DNA of 64,000 nt from Chitinophagaceae bacterium (GTDB lineage: Bacteria; Bacteroidota; Bacteroidia; Chitinophagales; Chitinophagaceae): contig JAFKGQ010000021.1 in assembly GCA_017307755.1 (NCBI GenBank), forward strand, positions 62,001 to 126,000, in the 5' to 3' direction. A program made the position numbers and the translations under genes. Under the pieces are notes generated by a model that saw only the letters and a program-made list of their open reading frames with translations, was not told the origin of the DNA and did no database searches. Shown here one piece after another: positions 54,628 through 63,080 of the stretch; the first letter of the stretch is position 1; each line of letters opens with the position of its first letter.

Positions 54628-55857
54628 ATGCCCGGAAACTATCGCTGGCGTATTTGTTTACTTCTTTTTGCGGCCACAACGATCAATTATATCGACCGGC
54701 AGATCTTTGGTCTGCTGAAGCCGGAGTTGGAGAAGGTGTTCGGCTGGACAGAAACGGATTACAGCAGGATCGTGATGGCTTTTACAGTCTGTTATGCAGG
54801 TGGTCTTTTGTTCTATGGGAGGGTCATCGACCGTATAGGCACCCGGTTAGGCTATACGATTTCGGTAGCAGTATGGAGCACAGTGGCGATGCTGCATGCG
54901 GCCGTCAGAAGTGCGGTGGGGTTTGGGTTCGTCCGGGCGCTCCTGGGTCTTGGTGAATCGGGGAATTATCCCGCCGGAGTCAAGACGGTAGGCGAGTGGT
55001 TTCCTCCCAGGGAAAGGGCGCTGGCCATTGGCATTCTGGACTCGGGCTGCAATATTGGGGCTTGTGTCGGTCCATTGCTTGTCCCCTGGATCCTGGCGGC
55101 CTATGGCTGGCAGGCAGCCTTTGTAGTCACCGGTTCATTGGGTTTTATCTGGCTGATCGTCTGGCTGCGTGTGTACCGGTCACCGCCGGCAAAGCAACAA
55201 GAACCAACAGCCGCCCCGGTAACCCATTTCACCTGGGGAAGATTACTGCGCCTCCGACAGACCTGGGCTTTTATCATTGGGAAATTCTTTACCGACCCTA
55301 TCTGGTTCTTTTTTCTGTTCTGGCTCCCTTCGTACTTTAGCGCCCATTTTCACCTGGATCTCCGCAAACCAAGTTTACCCCTCGTCATCGTTTATGGAGG
55401 TACCATGATCGGAAGTCTGGGCGGTGGTCAACTCTCCTCCTGGCTTATCAAAAAAGGCTGGCCGGTCTATAAGGCGAGGAAAACAGCCCTGCTGGCGGCG
55501 GCGGCATGTGTGATACCGATCATTATCACCCGCTATACCACCGACATCCGTGTCGTGGTTGCCCTTATCAGTTTGTCTGCGGCAGCCAATCAAGCCTGGA
55601 GCGCCAATATTTTTGCCATCGTACCGGACATGTTCCCAAAGACAGCGATCAGTTCAGTAGTGGGGCTGGGCGGGATGGCAGGCGCCATCGGGAGCTTTCT
55701 CTTCCCCATTTTTATTGGGTTTATCCTGGACTATTATAAGAATGCCGGTAATATTGTGGCCGGGTATAATATTATTTTCCTTGTTTGCGGGAGCTCTTTT
55801 CTCCTGGCTTGGGTCCTTATCCATTATGTCATACCTAAAATGGAAAAGATACAATGA
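54628..55857 (+). CDS. MFS transporter, hexuronate (ExuT-like) type
   Basis: A 409-residue inner-membrane transporter with twelve predicted helices. Features of the anion:cation symporter/hexuronate group are visible: TTINYIDRQIFGLLKPEL in helix 1, RALLGLGESGNYPAGVKTVGEWFPPRERALAIGILDSGCNIGA across helices 4 and 5, and a final hydrophobic pair. It would import glucuronate, galacturonate or an unsaturated derivative made by the GH88-like domain encoded 10 bases upstream. This fits a uronic acid-containing target glycan. The last bases overlap the following acetyltransferase-like gene by 4 bases. Confidence 0.88.
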   Translation: MPGNYRWRICLLLFAATTINYIDRQIFGLLKPELEKVFGWTETDYSRIVMAFTVCYAGGLLFYGRVIDRIGTRLGYTISVAVWSTVAMLHAAVRSAVGFGFVRALLGLGESGNYPAGVKTVGEWFPPRERALAIGILDSGCNIGACVGPLLVPWILAAYGWQAAFVVTGSLGFIWLIVWLRVYRSPPAKQQEPTAAPVTHFTWGRLLRLRQTWAFIIGKFFTDPIWFFFLFWLPSYFSAHFHLDLRKPSLPLVIVYGGTMIGSLGGGQLSSWLIKKGWPVYKARKTALLAAAACVIPIIITRYTTDIRVVVALISLSAAANQAWSANIFAIVPDMFPKTAISSVVGLGGMAGAIGSFLFPIFIGFILDYYKNAGNIVAGYNIIFLVCGSSFLLAWVLIHYVIPKMEKIQ

Positions 55858-56936
55858 AGCGACTATTATCCCTGGATTTTATGCGGGGCCTGATCATGGT
55901 CCTGCTGATGCTGGAGGCCACGGATGGATACGAGCGGTTGGCAGAAGCCGCAAAAGGGACCGTCTTTGTTCCCCTGGTCGCTCAATTGTTCCATCATCCC
56001 TGGAACGGGCTTCGTTGCTGGGACCTTATCCAGCCTGGATTTATGTTTGTCGCAGGTACGGCTATGGCCTATTCCTTACATCAGCAACAGGCGAAGGGAG
56101 TGCCCTGGCGGCAATTATTCCTAAAGGTGCTGAAACGTTCAGGCTTATTGTTGTTCTGGGGTATCTTTATCCGGATGGTACATCCGGACGGTCTTAGCTT
56201 CGAACTATGGAATGTCCTGGCCCAGCTTGCGTTTACCACTTTGCTGGCCTTTCTCATCTTTTTTTGGTCTGTCCGTCAGCAGATACTTTTTAGCCTTGGT
56301 TTACTGGTATTGACAGAGCTGTTGTATCGCTGTATCCGGGTCCCGGGATTCGACCAGCCCTTTACCGATCAACATAATGTCGGCAATTACATTGATATGC
56401 TGCTGATGCATAAGACGAGTAAAGGGGGGTGGGTGGCCATCAACTGTCTTCCAACGGCCTGCCATACGATCTGGGGGGCATTGGCAGGCAAGCTCCTGCT
56501 CTCGCAAAAGACCGGCGCTGAAAAATTGAAATGGCTGGGTCTGGCAGGGCTGGTGGTGCTGGTAGCCGGCTATGGCCTTGGCTGGACCGTTACGCCTATT
56601 ATCAAGCGGATCGCCACTTCTTCCTTTGTACTCGTTTCCGGTGGCTGGTGTCTACTGGGATTTGCCTTATGCTACTGGTGGATCGATATCCGGGGCCATC
56701 AAAAATTTGTTTGGTTTTTTTCTGTAGTGGGTGTCAATTCCCTGTTTATTTATCTTTTGATGAATACGGTCGCGGGCGGGATCAATGAATATGCGGACAA
56801 GATAGCTGCCGGATATTTGTCCCTGATCCATGTCCCGTCGATGACGACCAGGCTGATCGCCTCCCTGCTGACCTTTCTGATGGAATGGTATATTTGCTGG
56901 TTCCTTTTTAAGAAGAAGATCTTCATTAAGATATGA
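55854..56936 (+). CDS. Heparan-alpha-glucosaminide N-acetyltransferase-like membrane protein (DUF5009 type)
   Basis: A 360-residue protein with about ten membrane helices. It opens with LLSLDFMRGLIMVLLMLEA and contains WDLIQPGFMFVAGTAMAYS, as in HGSNAT-like transmembrane acyltransferases. The human enzyme moves acetyl from cytosolic acetyl-CoA to terminal alpha-glucosamine in heparan sulfate across a membrane. Bacterial relatives are common in glycan loci; their substrates are mostly unproven. Here it could re-acetylate free hexosamine ends in the periplasm so that GH20 or GH109 can act. It ends the LacI-linked operon; a promoter box for the next operon lies 17 bases downstream. Confidence 0.8.
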   Translation: MKRLLSLDFMRGLIMVLLMLEATDGYERLAEAAKGTVFVPLVAQLFHHPWNGLRCWDLIQPGFMFVAGTAMAYSLHQQQAKGVPWRQLFLKVLKRSGLLLFWGIFIRMVHPDGLSFELWNVLAQLAFTTLLAFLIFFWSVRQQILFSLGLLVLTELLYRCIRVPGFDQPFTDQHNVGNYIDMLLMHKTSKGGWVAINCLPTACHTIWGALAGKLLLSQKTGAEKLKWLGLAGLVVLVAGYGLGWTVTPIIKRIATSSFVLVSGGWCLLGFALCYWWIDIRGHQKFVWFFSVVGVNSLFIYLLMNTVAGGINEYADKIAAGYLSLIHVPSMTTRLIASLLTFLMEWYICWFLFKKKIFIKI

Positions 56937-56952
56937 ATGGATAGTCTTTCTT

Positions 56953-56960
56953 TATATTTG
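56953..56960 (+). promoter_or_regulatory. Perfect -7 box (TAnnTTTG) before the metal-efflux operon
   Basis: TATATTTG is an exact match to the Bacteroidota -7 consensus, in the 29-base gap after the acetyltransferase gene. No clear -33 partner is seen. The GTG start of the next gene begins only 6 bases downstream, so the mRNA may have almost no leader. Confidence 0.4.
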
Positions 56961-56965
56961 CAGCC

Positions 56966-57349
56966 GTGCGGAAGCGGGTTGCATTCATATTATTAATAAT
57001 ATTTATATCAAATAGCGGAACAGTCAATCAACTGATGAGATTGCCGGTGCTGATCACCCACTTTATGGAACACCGGCAGCGGGATAGTCATATTCAGTTT
57101 ACAGAATTTCTGTCTATGCACTATTGGGGGAAAGATATCGATGACAATGATGATGACCGGGACAGACAACTCCCTTTTAGAACGATCGATACGCATCTGA
57201 TCCACACCTCTTTTGTACCGTATTCAAAGCCCATTATTTTATCACGGCGAGACGATGATGCTTTTCTAAATGTCCATTACCCCTTGATGGATGACCATCA
57301 TCTTCCTAATCCGGCGCTTTCTTCTCTTTTCCGTCCTCCACGGGCATAA
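56966..57349 (+). CDS. Small exported protein found ahead of CzcA-type efflux genes
   Basis: A 127-residue protein of unknown function, starting at a GTG. A hydrophobic N-terminus (VAFILLIIFISNSG) suggests export or membrane anchoring. The middle, MRLPVLITHFMEHRQRD and FLSMHYWGKD, followed by a run of Asp (DIDDNDDDRD), resembles a small family that I recall lying before heavy-metal RND pumps in Bacteroidota. The tail is rich in histidine (HYPLMDDHH), which could bind metal. It lies 89 bases before the pump gene. If the leader is too short for GTG 56966, the ATG at 57035 would be an alternative start. Confidence 0.6.
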   Translation: MRKRVAFILLIIFISNSGTVNQLMRLPVLITHFMEHRQRDSHIQFTEFLSMHYWGKDIDDNDDDRDRQLPFRTIDTHLIHTSFVPYSKPIILSRRDDDAFLNVHYPLMDDHHLPNPALSSLFRPPRA

Positions 57350-57438
57350 CATGCTTTTCAACTCTCTTTATTTTTTCCTCAGGATGTGATCCATGCTGGG
57401 GGAGCTATTTCTCATTCACAGAAGTTAACGAAAAGGTT

Positions 57439-60400
57439 ATGCTAAATAAGATCATCGGCTTTTCCGTAAGGAATAAGCTGATAATAGGGTTATTTGTATT
57501 GGCATTAGTCGGCTGGGGCGCATTTGAGACAACAAGACTGCCGATCGATGCCGTACCGGATATAACGGACAATCAGGTACAGGTTATTACTGTCTCTCCT
57601 TCTCTGGGAGCTCCGGATGTGGAAAGGTTGATCACTTTCCCTATTGAGCAGGCCTGCAGCAGTATTTCAGGACTCAAACAGATCAGAAGTTTTTCCCGAT
57701 TTGGCCTGTCCCTGGTCACTATCGTTTTTAACGATGAAACAGATGTCTATTGGGCCAGACAGCAGATAGGCGAAAGGTTGCAGCAGGTGAACCAGGATAT
57801 TCCCCCGGGCATCGGTTCTCCCGAAATGGCGCCTGTATCAACGGGGCTGGGTGAAATATATCAATATGTGGTAAGACCTTTAAAAGGGTATGAGGGCAAA
57901 TACAACGAAATGGATCTACGCACCATCCAGGACTGGATCGTAAGACGCCAGCTCCTTGGGACGCCCGGTGTAGCGGAGGTCGCCAGTTTTGGCGGAAAGC
58001 TGAAACAGTATGAGATCGCGGTCAGACAGGAGCAATTAAAAGCCTATAACCTGACCATCACGGATGTATTTTCCGCCCTGGAAAAGAATAACCAGAATAC
58101 CGGCGGGGCATATATTGAAAAAGGCCCTACAGTACTCTATATCCGGAGTGAGGGACTTACTACAACTATCGGGGATATACAAAAGATCGTGGTTAAGAAT
58201 CTGGACAACGGCACCCCTCTGCTGATGCGGGATGTTGCTGTTGTTCAGTATGGCTCAGCTATCCGGTATGGAGCCATGACATACAACGATAAAGGGGAGG
58301 TTGCTGGCGCCGTCGTGATGATGCTGAAGGGTGAAAACTCATCCGCGGTGATAAAAAGGGTAAAAGCGCGGATTGCCGAGATCCAGAAAATGTTGCCGGA
58401 AGGGGTGGTCATAGAGCCCTTTCTGGACAGGACAAAAATGGTCAATAATGCCATTAAGACGGTGGAAACAAACCTTATGGAAGGCGCCCTGATCGTCATT
58501 TTTGTTCTCGTATTCTTCTTAGGTAATCTACGGGCCGGCCTCATCGTTTCATCAGTGATCCCCCTATCCATGTTGTTTGCCATTATCCTCATGAACAAGT
58601 TCGGGGTTGGCGGCAACCTGATGTCGCTGGGGGCCATCGATTTCGGACTGATAGTGGATGGATCGGTGATCGTAGTAGAGGCCATTCTTCACCGATTCTC
58701 TCACTCTAAACATTTCAGGAATATCGCCGGGCTTAGCCAGGAAGAAATGAATACGGAGGTGAGCGTATCCACAGGCGCCATGATCAAGTCGGCGGTGTTT
58801 AGCCAGATCATTATCCTGATTGTTTACTTCCCGATCCTTTCTCTGCAAGGTATTGAAGGAAAAATGTTCAAACCGATGGCCTTCACCATCGCGTTTGCTA
58901 TTTTGGGCGCTTTTATCTTATCGGTGACGTACGTGCCGATGATGGCAGCGTTATGTCTGAAGAAAAAGATATCACATCATCTGACGCCAACGGATAAGAT
59001 GATGGTCTGGCTCGAAAAAAGGTATCAGCCATTGTTGAGCCGCGTGTTGCGATTCCCCAAGTCCGTCATCATTACTACGATGGCGCTTTTCGCCCTTGCT
59101 GTAGTGATACTGGGAGGCATGGGAGGAGAATTTATTCCTCAGCTGGAAGAGGGCGATTTTGCCGTAGAAACCCGGTTGTTAACCGGCAGCAATCTGAACA
59201 ATACCATCCATTCCACTCAACAAGCCTCCAGGATCCTGCTGGAAAAATTCCCGGAGGTCCAAAAGGTGGTGACCAAGATCGGCAGCGCTGAAATTCCCAC
59301 CGACCCCATGCCTTTTGAAGCAGGGGATATGATGGTGATCCTGAAGGACAAAAAAGAATGGACTTCAGCCAGAACCTTTCCTGAACTGAGCGAAAAAATG
59401 ACGCAGGCATTGGAGGATGTGCCCGGGATCTCGGTAGGGTTCCAGTTCCCGGTGCAAATGCGCTTTAATGAGCTGATGACAGGAGCGCGTCAGGACGTTG
59501 TATGCAAAATATTTGGCGAGAACCTGGATACATTGACGAGCTATGCACACCGTCTTACAGATATTATCCGAACTGTAAACGGGGCGGTTAACATTTACGA
59601 GGAACGGGTTACCGGTATGCCGCAGGTGGTCATCAAATACGATAGGGATGGTATGGCAAAGTATGGCTTGAACGTCAGCGATATCAACCGCGTGGTGAAC
59701 ACCGCATTTGCGGGCCAGGTAGCTGGACAGGTATACGAAGGAGAAAAACGCTTTGATATGGTGGTCCGTCTGGCGGGAGATGCACGTAAAACCGTGGGAG
59801 ATGTAGAGAACCTGATGGTCCCGACCCGGCAAGGCATGCAGATACCTTTGTCTTTTGTCGCAAGCGTAAAAGAAATAGAAGGCGTGAACCAGATCCAGCG
59901 TGAGAACACAAAGAGGAGAATAATCGTAGGGTTTAATATCAATGGCAGAGATGTACAATCTATCGTACAGGAACTGCAGCAAAAAGTGCAGCAGCAGCTT
60001 GCCATATCACGCGAGTATACCATCGTTTATGGCGGATCGTTTGAGAATATGACCGCCGCCAAAGAGCGATTGAGTATTGTAGTGCCTATAGCGCTTTTGC
60101 TGATCTTCCTGTTGCTGTACTTCGCATTCGGATCGGTGAAGCAGGGGCTGCTGATCTATACTGCCATTCCACTTTCTGCAACAGGCGGTATCCTCGCGCT
60201 GTGGGTGAGGAATATGCCCTTTAGTATTTCCGCCGGCGTAGGTTTTATCGCTTTGTTTGGTGTTGCTGTGTTAAATGGCATCCTGCTGGTTTCAGAGTTC
60301 AACCGGTTGAAAAAAGAAGGCTGGGATGACGTAAAACGGATCGTTATCCATGCTACCAAGTCAAAATTGAGGGCTGTGCTAATGACGGCACTGGTCCCTT

Positions 60401-61800
60401 CACTTGGATTTATCCCAATGGCCATCAGCACAGGCGCGGGGGGAGAGGTACAGAAACCCCTGGCTACTGTTGTGATCGGCGGTTTAATCATTTCAACCAT
60501 GCTTACATTATTCGTATTGCCTGTATTGTATATTGTTTTTGAAAAGGGTTTCCGGTACTTCAGGTCCGGAAAGATCATGATCACCAGTTGTCTTTTATTA
60601 TTGTCCGTCTCAAATATAAAGGCTCAAAAACCTATTAGCCTGAGTGCAGCCATAGACAGCGCTTTGCGGAACAATGCATCCCTGAACGTTGCTAAAACAG
60701 AAGTGCGTTATTTTGAAGCGCTCAAAAAGAGCAGTCTGGATATTGATAAAACAGGGGTCAATTTTGAGTATGGAAAAATCAACAGTATCGCCAACGATAA
60801 CCGTCTGTCTGTCTCACAGGGGATACAATTCCCAACGGTGTATGTGCACCAGCGAAATATAAACAGCGCTAACATCCGGATCAGCGAAACAAACCTGAAA
60901 CAAAGAGAGTTGGATATCCGTATGGCAGTAAAGCAGGCGTATTATCAACTGCTGGTACTGCGGGAAAAAAGAAAACTCCTGCAGGAGGCGGATAGCGTTT
61001 ATATGGGGTTTCTGCAAAAAGCCCGGCAACGTTTCCAGGCAGGGGATGCGGATGTGCTGGAGAAGACCACGGCAGAGAACCAGCGGACACAGATCGCCAA
61101 TCAACTACAGGCGCTCTCTGCTGATTATATAATCGTGCTCAACCAGTTGAATCTGCTGATTAATAGTAATGATCGTTTTGTACCATCTGCCGACACCGCT
61201 GTATATCATCTGCGTTCTCTTCCTGATCCCGGGTATATTGAGCAAACTCCGGCATTGCAATTACAGCGGCAACAGGTGTCGCTTTCTGAAGAGCAGCAAA
61301 GGCTGGAGAGAAGTAAATTATTGCCCTCTCTTAGCGCCGGTGTCAATAGTTCTACCATCATCGGCTGGCAGCCAACCAGCCAGAATACGGATAAGTACTA
61401 TGACGGTAGCAAAAGATTTAATACGTTCAACGTTGGCGTTGGTCTGCCGATTTTTTCAGGTGCACAGCGTTCCCGGATCAATGCAGCCCAGGTTATGGTG
61501 AGGCAGAGGCGGCAGGAAGCGGAAGCCGTTAAACAGCAACTTGCGGTAGAGCTTGAAAATGCGCTCCGGGCGTATGGCCGGAATGATTCCCTGGTGCGAT
61601 CTTATCAGGGATCCCTTTTACCAAACGCCGCCGTGATTATTTTAACGGCGACTAGTAAACTAAATGCCGGGGAGATCGGGTATCTCGACTGGGTCATACT
61701 GTTGAACCAGGCTCTCCAGATAAGAGGGGAGTACCTGGAAACCGTCCGGCAATTAAACGAAGCAACCTTTGCCATAGAGAAGATAAGCGCAATTAATTAA
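57439..61800 (+). CDS. CzcA/CusA heavy-metal RND pump fused to a TolC-like outer-membrane domain
   Basis: A 1453-residue fusion. Residues 1-1040 are an HME-RND pump: TRLPIDAVPDITDNQVQV near the start, SLGAIDFGLIVDGSVIVVE in helix 4 with its proton-relay acids, and twelve helices. The porter region reads FNELMTGARQDVVCKIFG, closer to CzcA (Co/Zn/Cd) than to the Cu(I) pump CusA. At 1047-1063 there is a second signal-peptide-like segment (MITSCLLLLSVSNIKAQ), then a TolC/CusC-like coiled-coil outer-membrane factor domain to the end. Such fusions occur in Bacteroidota. The internal signal suggests that signal peptidase may split the chain, or that Met1047 is an internal start. Confidence 0.9.
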   Translation: MLNKIIGFSVRNKLIIGLFVLALVGWGAFETTRLPIDAVPDITDNQVQVITVSPSLGAPDVERLITFPIEQACSSISGLKQIRSFSRFGLSLVTIVFNDETDVYWARQQIGERLQQVNQDIPPGIGSPEMAPVSTGLGEIYQYVVRPLKGYEGKYNEMDLRTIQDWIVRRQLLGTPGVAEVASFGGKLKQYEIAVRQEQLKAYNLTITDVFSALEKNNQNTGGAYIEKGPTVLYIRSEGLTTTIGDIQKIVVKNLDNGTPLLMRDVAVVQYGSAIRYGAMTYNDKGEVAGAVVMMLKGENSSAVIKRVKARIAEIQKMLPEGVVIEPFLDRTKMVNNAIKTVETNLMEGALIVIFVLVFFLGNLRAGLIVSSVIPLSMLFAIILMNKFGVGGNLMSLGAIDFGLIVDGSVIVVEAILHRFSHSKHFRNIAGLSQEEMNTEVSVSTGAMIKSAVFSQIIILIVYFPILSLQGIEGKMFKPMAFTIAFAILGAFILSVTYVPMMAALCLKKKISHHLTPTDKMMVWLEKRYQPLLSRVLRFPKSVIITTMALFALAVVILGGMGGEFIPQLEEGDFAVETRLLTGSNLNNTIHSTQQASRILLEKFPEVQKVVTKIGSAEIPTDPMPFEAGDMMVILKDKKEWTSARTFPELSEKMTQALEDVPGISVGFQFPVQMRFNELMTGARQDVVCKIFGENLDTLTSYAHRLTDIIRTVNGAVNIYEERVTGMPQVVIKYDRDGMAKYGLNVSDINRVVNTAFAGQVAGQVYEGEKRFDMVVRLAGDARKTVGDVENLMVPTRQGMQIPLSFVASVKEIEGVNQIQRENTKRRIIVGFNINGRDVQSIVQELQQKVQQQLAISREYTIVYGGSFENMTAAKERLSIVVPIALLLIFLLLYFAFGSVKQGLLIYTAIPLSATGGILALWVRNMPFSISAGVGFIALFGVAVLNGILLVSEFNRLKKEGWDDVKRIVIHATKSKLRAVLMTALVPSLGFIPMAISTGAGGEVQKPLATVVIGGLIISTMLTLFVLPVLYIVFEKGFRYFRSGKIMITSCLLLLSVSNIKAQKPISLSAAIDSALRNNASLNVAKTEVRYFEALKKSSLDIDKTGVNFEYGKINSIANDNRLSVSQGIQFPTVYVHQRNINSANIRISETNLKQRELDIRMAVKQAYYQLLVLREKRKLLQEADSVYMGFLQKARQRFQAGDADVLEKTTAENQRTQIANQLQALSADYIIVLNQLNLLINSNDRFVPSADTAVYHLRSLPDPGYIEQTPALQLQRQQVSLSEEQQRLERSKLLPSLSAGVNSSTIIGWQPTSQNTDKYYDGSKRFNTFNVGVGLPIFSGAQRSRINAAQVMVRQRRQEAEAVKQQLAVELENALRAYGRNDSLVRSYQGSLLPNAAVIILTATSKLNAGEIGYLDWVILLNQALQIRGEYLETVRQLNEATFAIEKISAIN

Positions 61801-61816
61801 GCATAAAGAAACAATC

Positions 61817-62968
61817 ATGAAAATAAGACTTGTTATACCGGTGTGCCTATACGTATTAACCGTCGCCTGCCATGCTGCAGATAAGCAAACAGAAAAGACT
61901 GACCGGAAAGAGCCCGCAAAATCGTTGAACGTTGATAGTAATGTCGTGCGTTTATCGGCGGAGCAGATGAAAAATGCTGGAATCGCTATTGGAGAGCCGG
62001 AAGAAAGAGAAATGCACACAGCCCTGAAGGTAACCGGCGTTATCGACGTCCCCCCGTCTAATATCGTGTCAGTCAGCATACCATTGGGAGGATATTTGAA
62101 AAGAACGGGATTGATACCGGGTGAAAGGGTTAGCCAGGGCAGCGTACTTGCAACCCTGGAGGATCAGCAATACATACAACTCCAGCAGGAGTATCTCACC
62201 GCCAAAAGCAAATTGAAGTTCCTCGAAGCTGATTATCTCAGACAGAAGGGACTGAATGAAACAAAGGCTACCAGCGATAAGATATTCCAGCAAGTGCAAA
62301 GTGAGTTCAGCAGCCAGAAGATACTGGCAAAATCATTGGCAGAGAAGCTAAGGCTAATCGGCATTAACCCGGAGATGCTGACAGAAGACAATATTTCCAG
62401 GAGCATCAATATTTATGCGCCCATCAACGGATATGTCACCAAGGTGAACGTAAACATCGGGAAATATGTAAACCCGACGGATGTGCTTTTCGAATTGGTC
62501 AATCCCGATGATCTGCATCTGCGACTGACTGTATTTGAAAACGATGCGGCGCATTTGTCTATTGGACAAAAAATGACCTGTTTTACCAACAGTCGGCCCG
62601 ATGTAAAATATACTGCTACTATCCATTTTATTACTCCCAATATCGGAGACGACAGGAGTATGGATGTGCATTGTCACCTGGGAAAATACAGCAAAGATCT
62701 GCTCCCCGGGATGTTTATGAATGCGGCGATCGAGCTAAACGATGCGAAGGTTATTGCCGTACCGGAAGAGGCGATCGTAAAGTGGGAGAATAAATACTAT
62801 CTGTTCAGCGCGGATTCGGACACTGAGTTTAGAATGCTGCCTGTACAAACCGGCGCCACTAATAATGGGTATATCGAAATAAAGTCTGTACTCCCGGTGA
62901 AGAGGATCGTTACAAAAAATGCCTATACGCTGCTTATGAAGATGGCGAATAGGGGTGAGGAAGGCTAA
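61817..62968 (+). CDS. RND efflux periplasmic adaptor (CzcB/CusB-like) lipoprotein
   Basis: A 383-residue membrane-fusion protein with a lipobox cysteine in LTVACHAAD. It shows the adaptor layout: a lipoyl half-motif around GGYLKRTGLIPGERVSQGSVLATLED, a coiled-coil hairpin (YLTAKSKLKFLEADYLRQKG onwards), a second lipoyl half (IYAPINGYVTKVNVNIGKYVNPTDVLFELVN is the region, about 195-225), and a beta-barrel plus membrane-proximal domain (EEAIVKWENKYYLF). It follows the pump gene by 16 bases and completes the tripartite efflux complex. Few Met or His clusters are present, arguing against a copper-specific adaptor. Confidence 0.9.
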   Translation: MKIRLVIPVCLYVLTVACHAADKQTEKTDRKEPAKSLNVDSNVVRLSAEQMKNAGIAIGEPEEREMHTALKVTGVIDVPPSNIVSVSIPLGGYLKRTGLIPGERVSQGSVLATLEDQQYIQLQQEYLTAKSKLKFLEADYLRQKGLNETKATSDKIFQQVQSEFSSQKILAKSLAEKLRLIGINPEMLTEDNISRSINIYAPINGYVTKVNVNIGKYVNPTDVLFELVNPDDLHLRLTVFENDAAHLSIGQKMTCFTNSRPDVKYTATIHFITPNIGDDRSMDVHCHLGKYSKDLLPGMFMNAAIELNDAKVIAVPEEAIVKWENKYYLFSADSDTEFRMLPVQTGATNNGYIEIKSVLPVKRIVTKNAYTLLMKMANRGEEG

Positions 62969-63080
62969 GGGTGTGATAAAATTGAGGAAAAAAAAGATAA
63001 TTCTGAAGTATAAAAATTGGGCAATGTGCCGGATGTTTAGGGCAGAGAATATTCAAACCGATTGCTTAAAACTCAATAAC

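Noticed and set aside
16256..56936. PL8-type lyase or sulfatase that would prove glycosaminoglycan use
   Set aside because: No gene with such motifs is present, so the glycosaminoglycan reading is kept as inference only.
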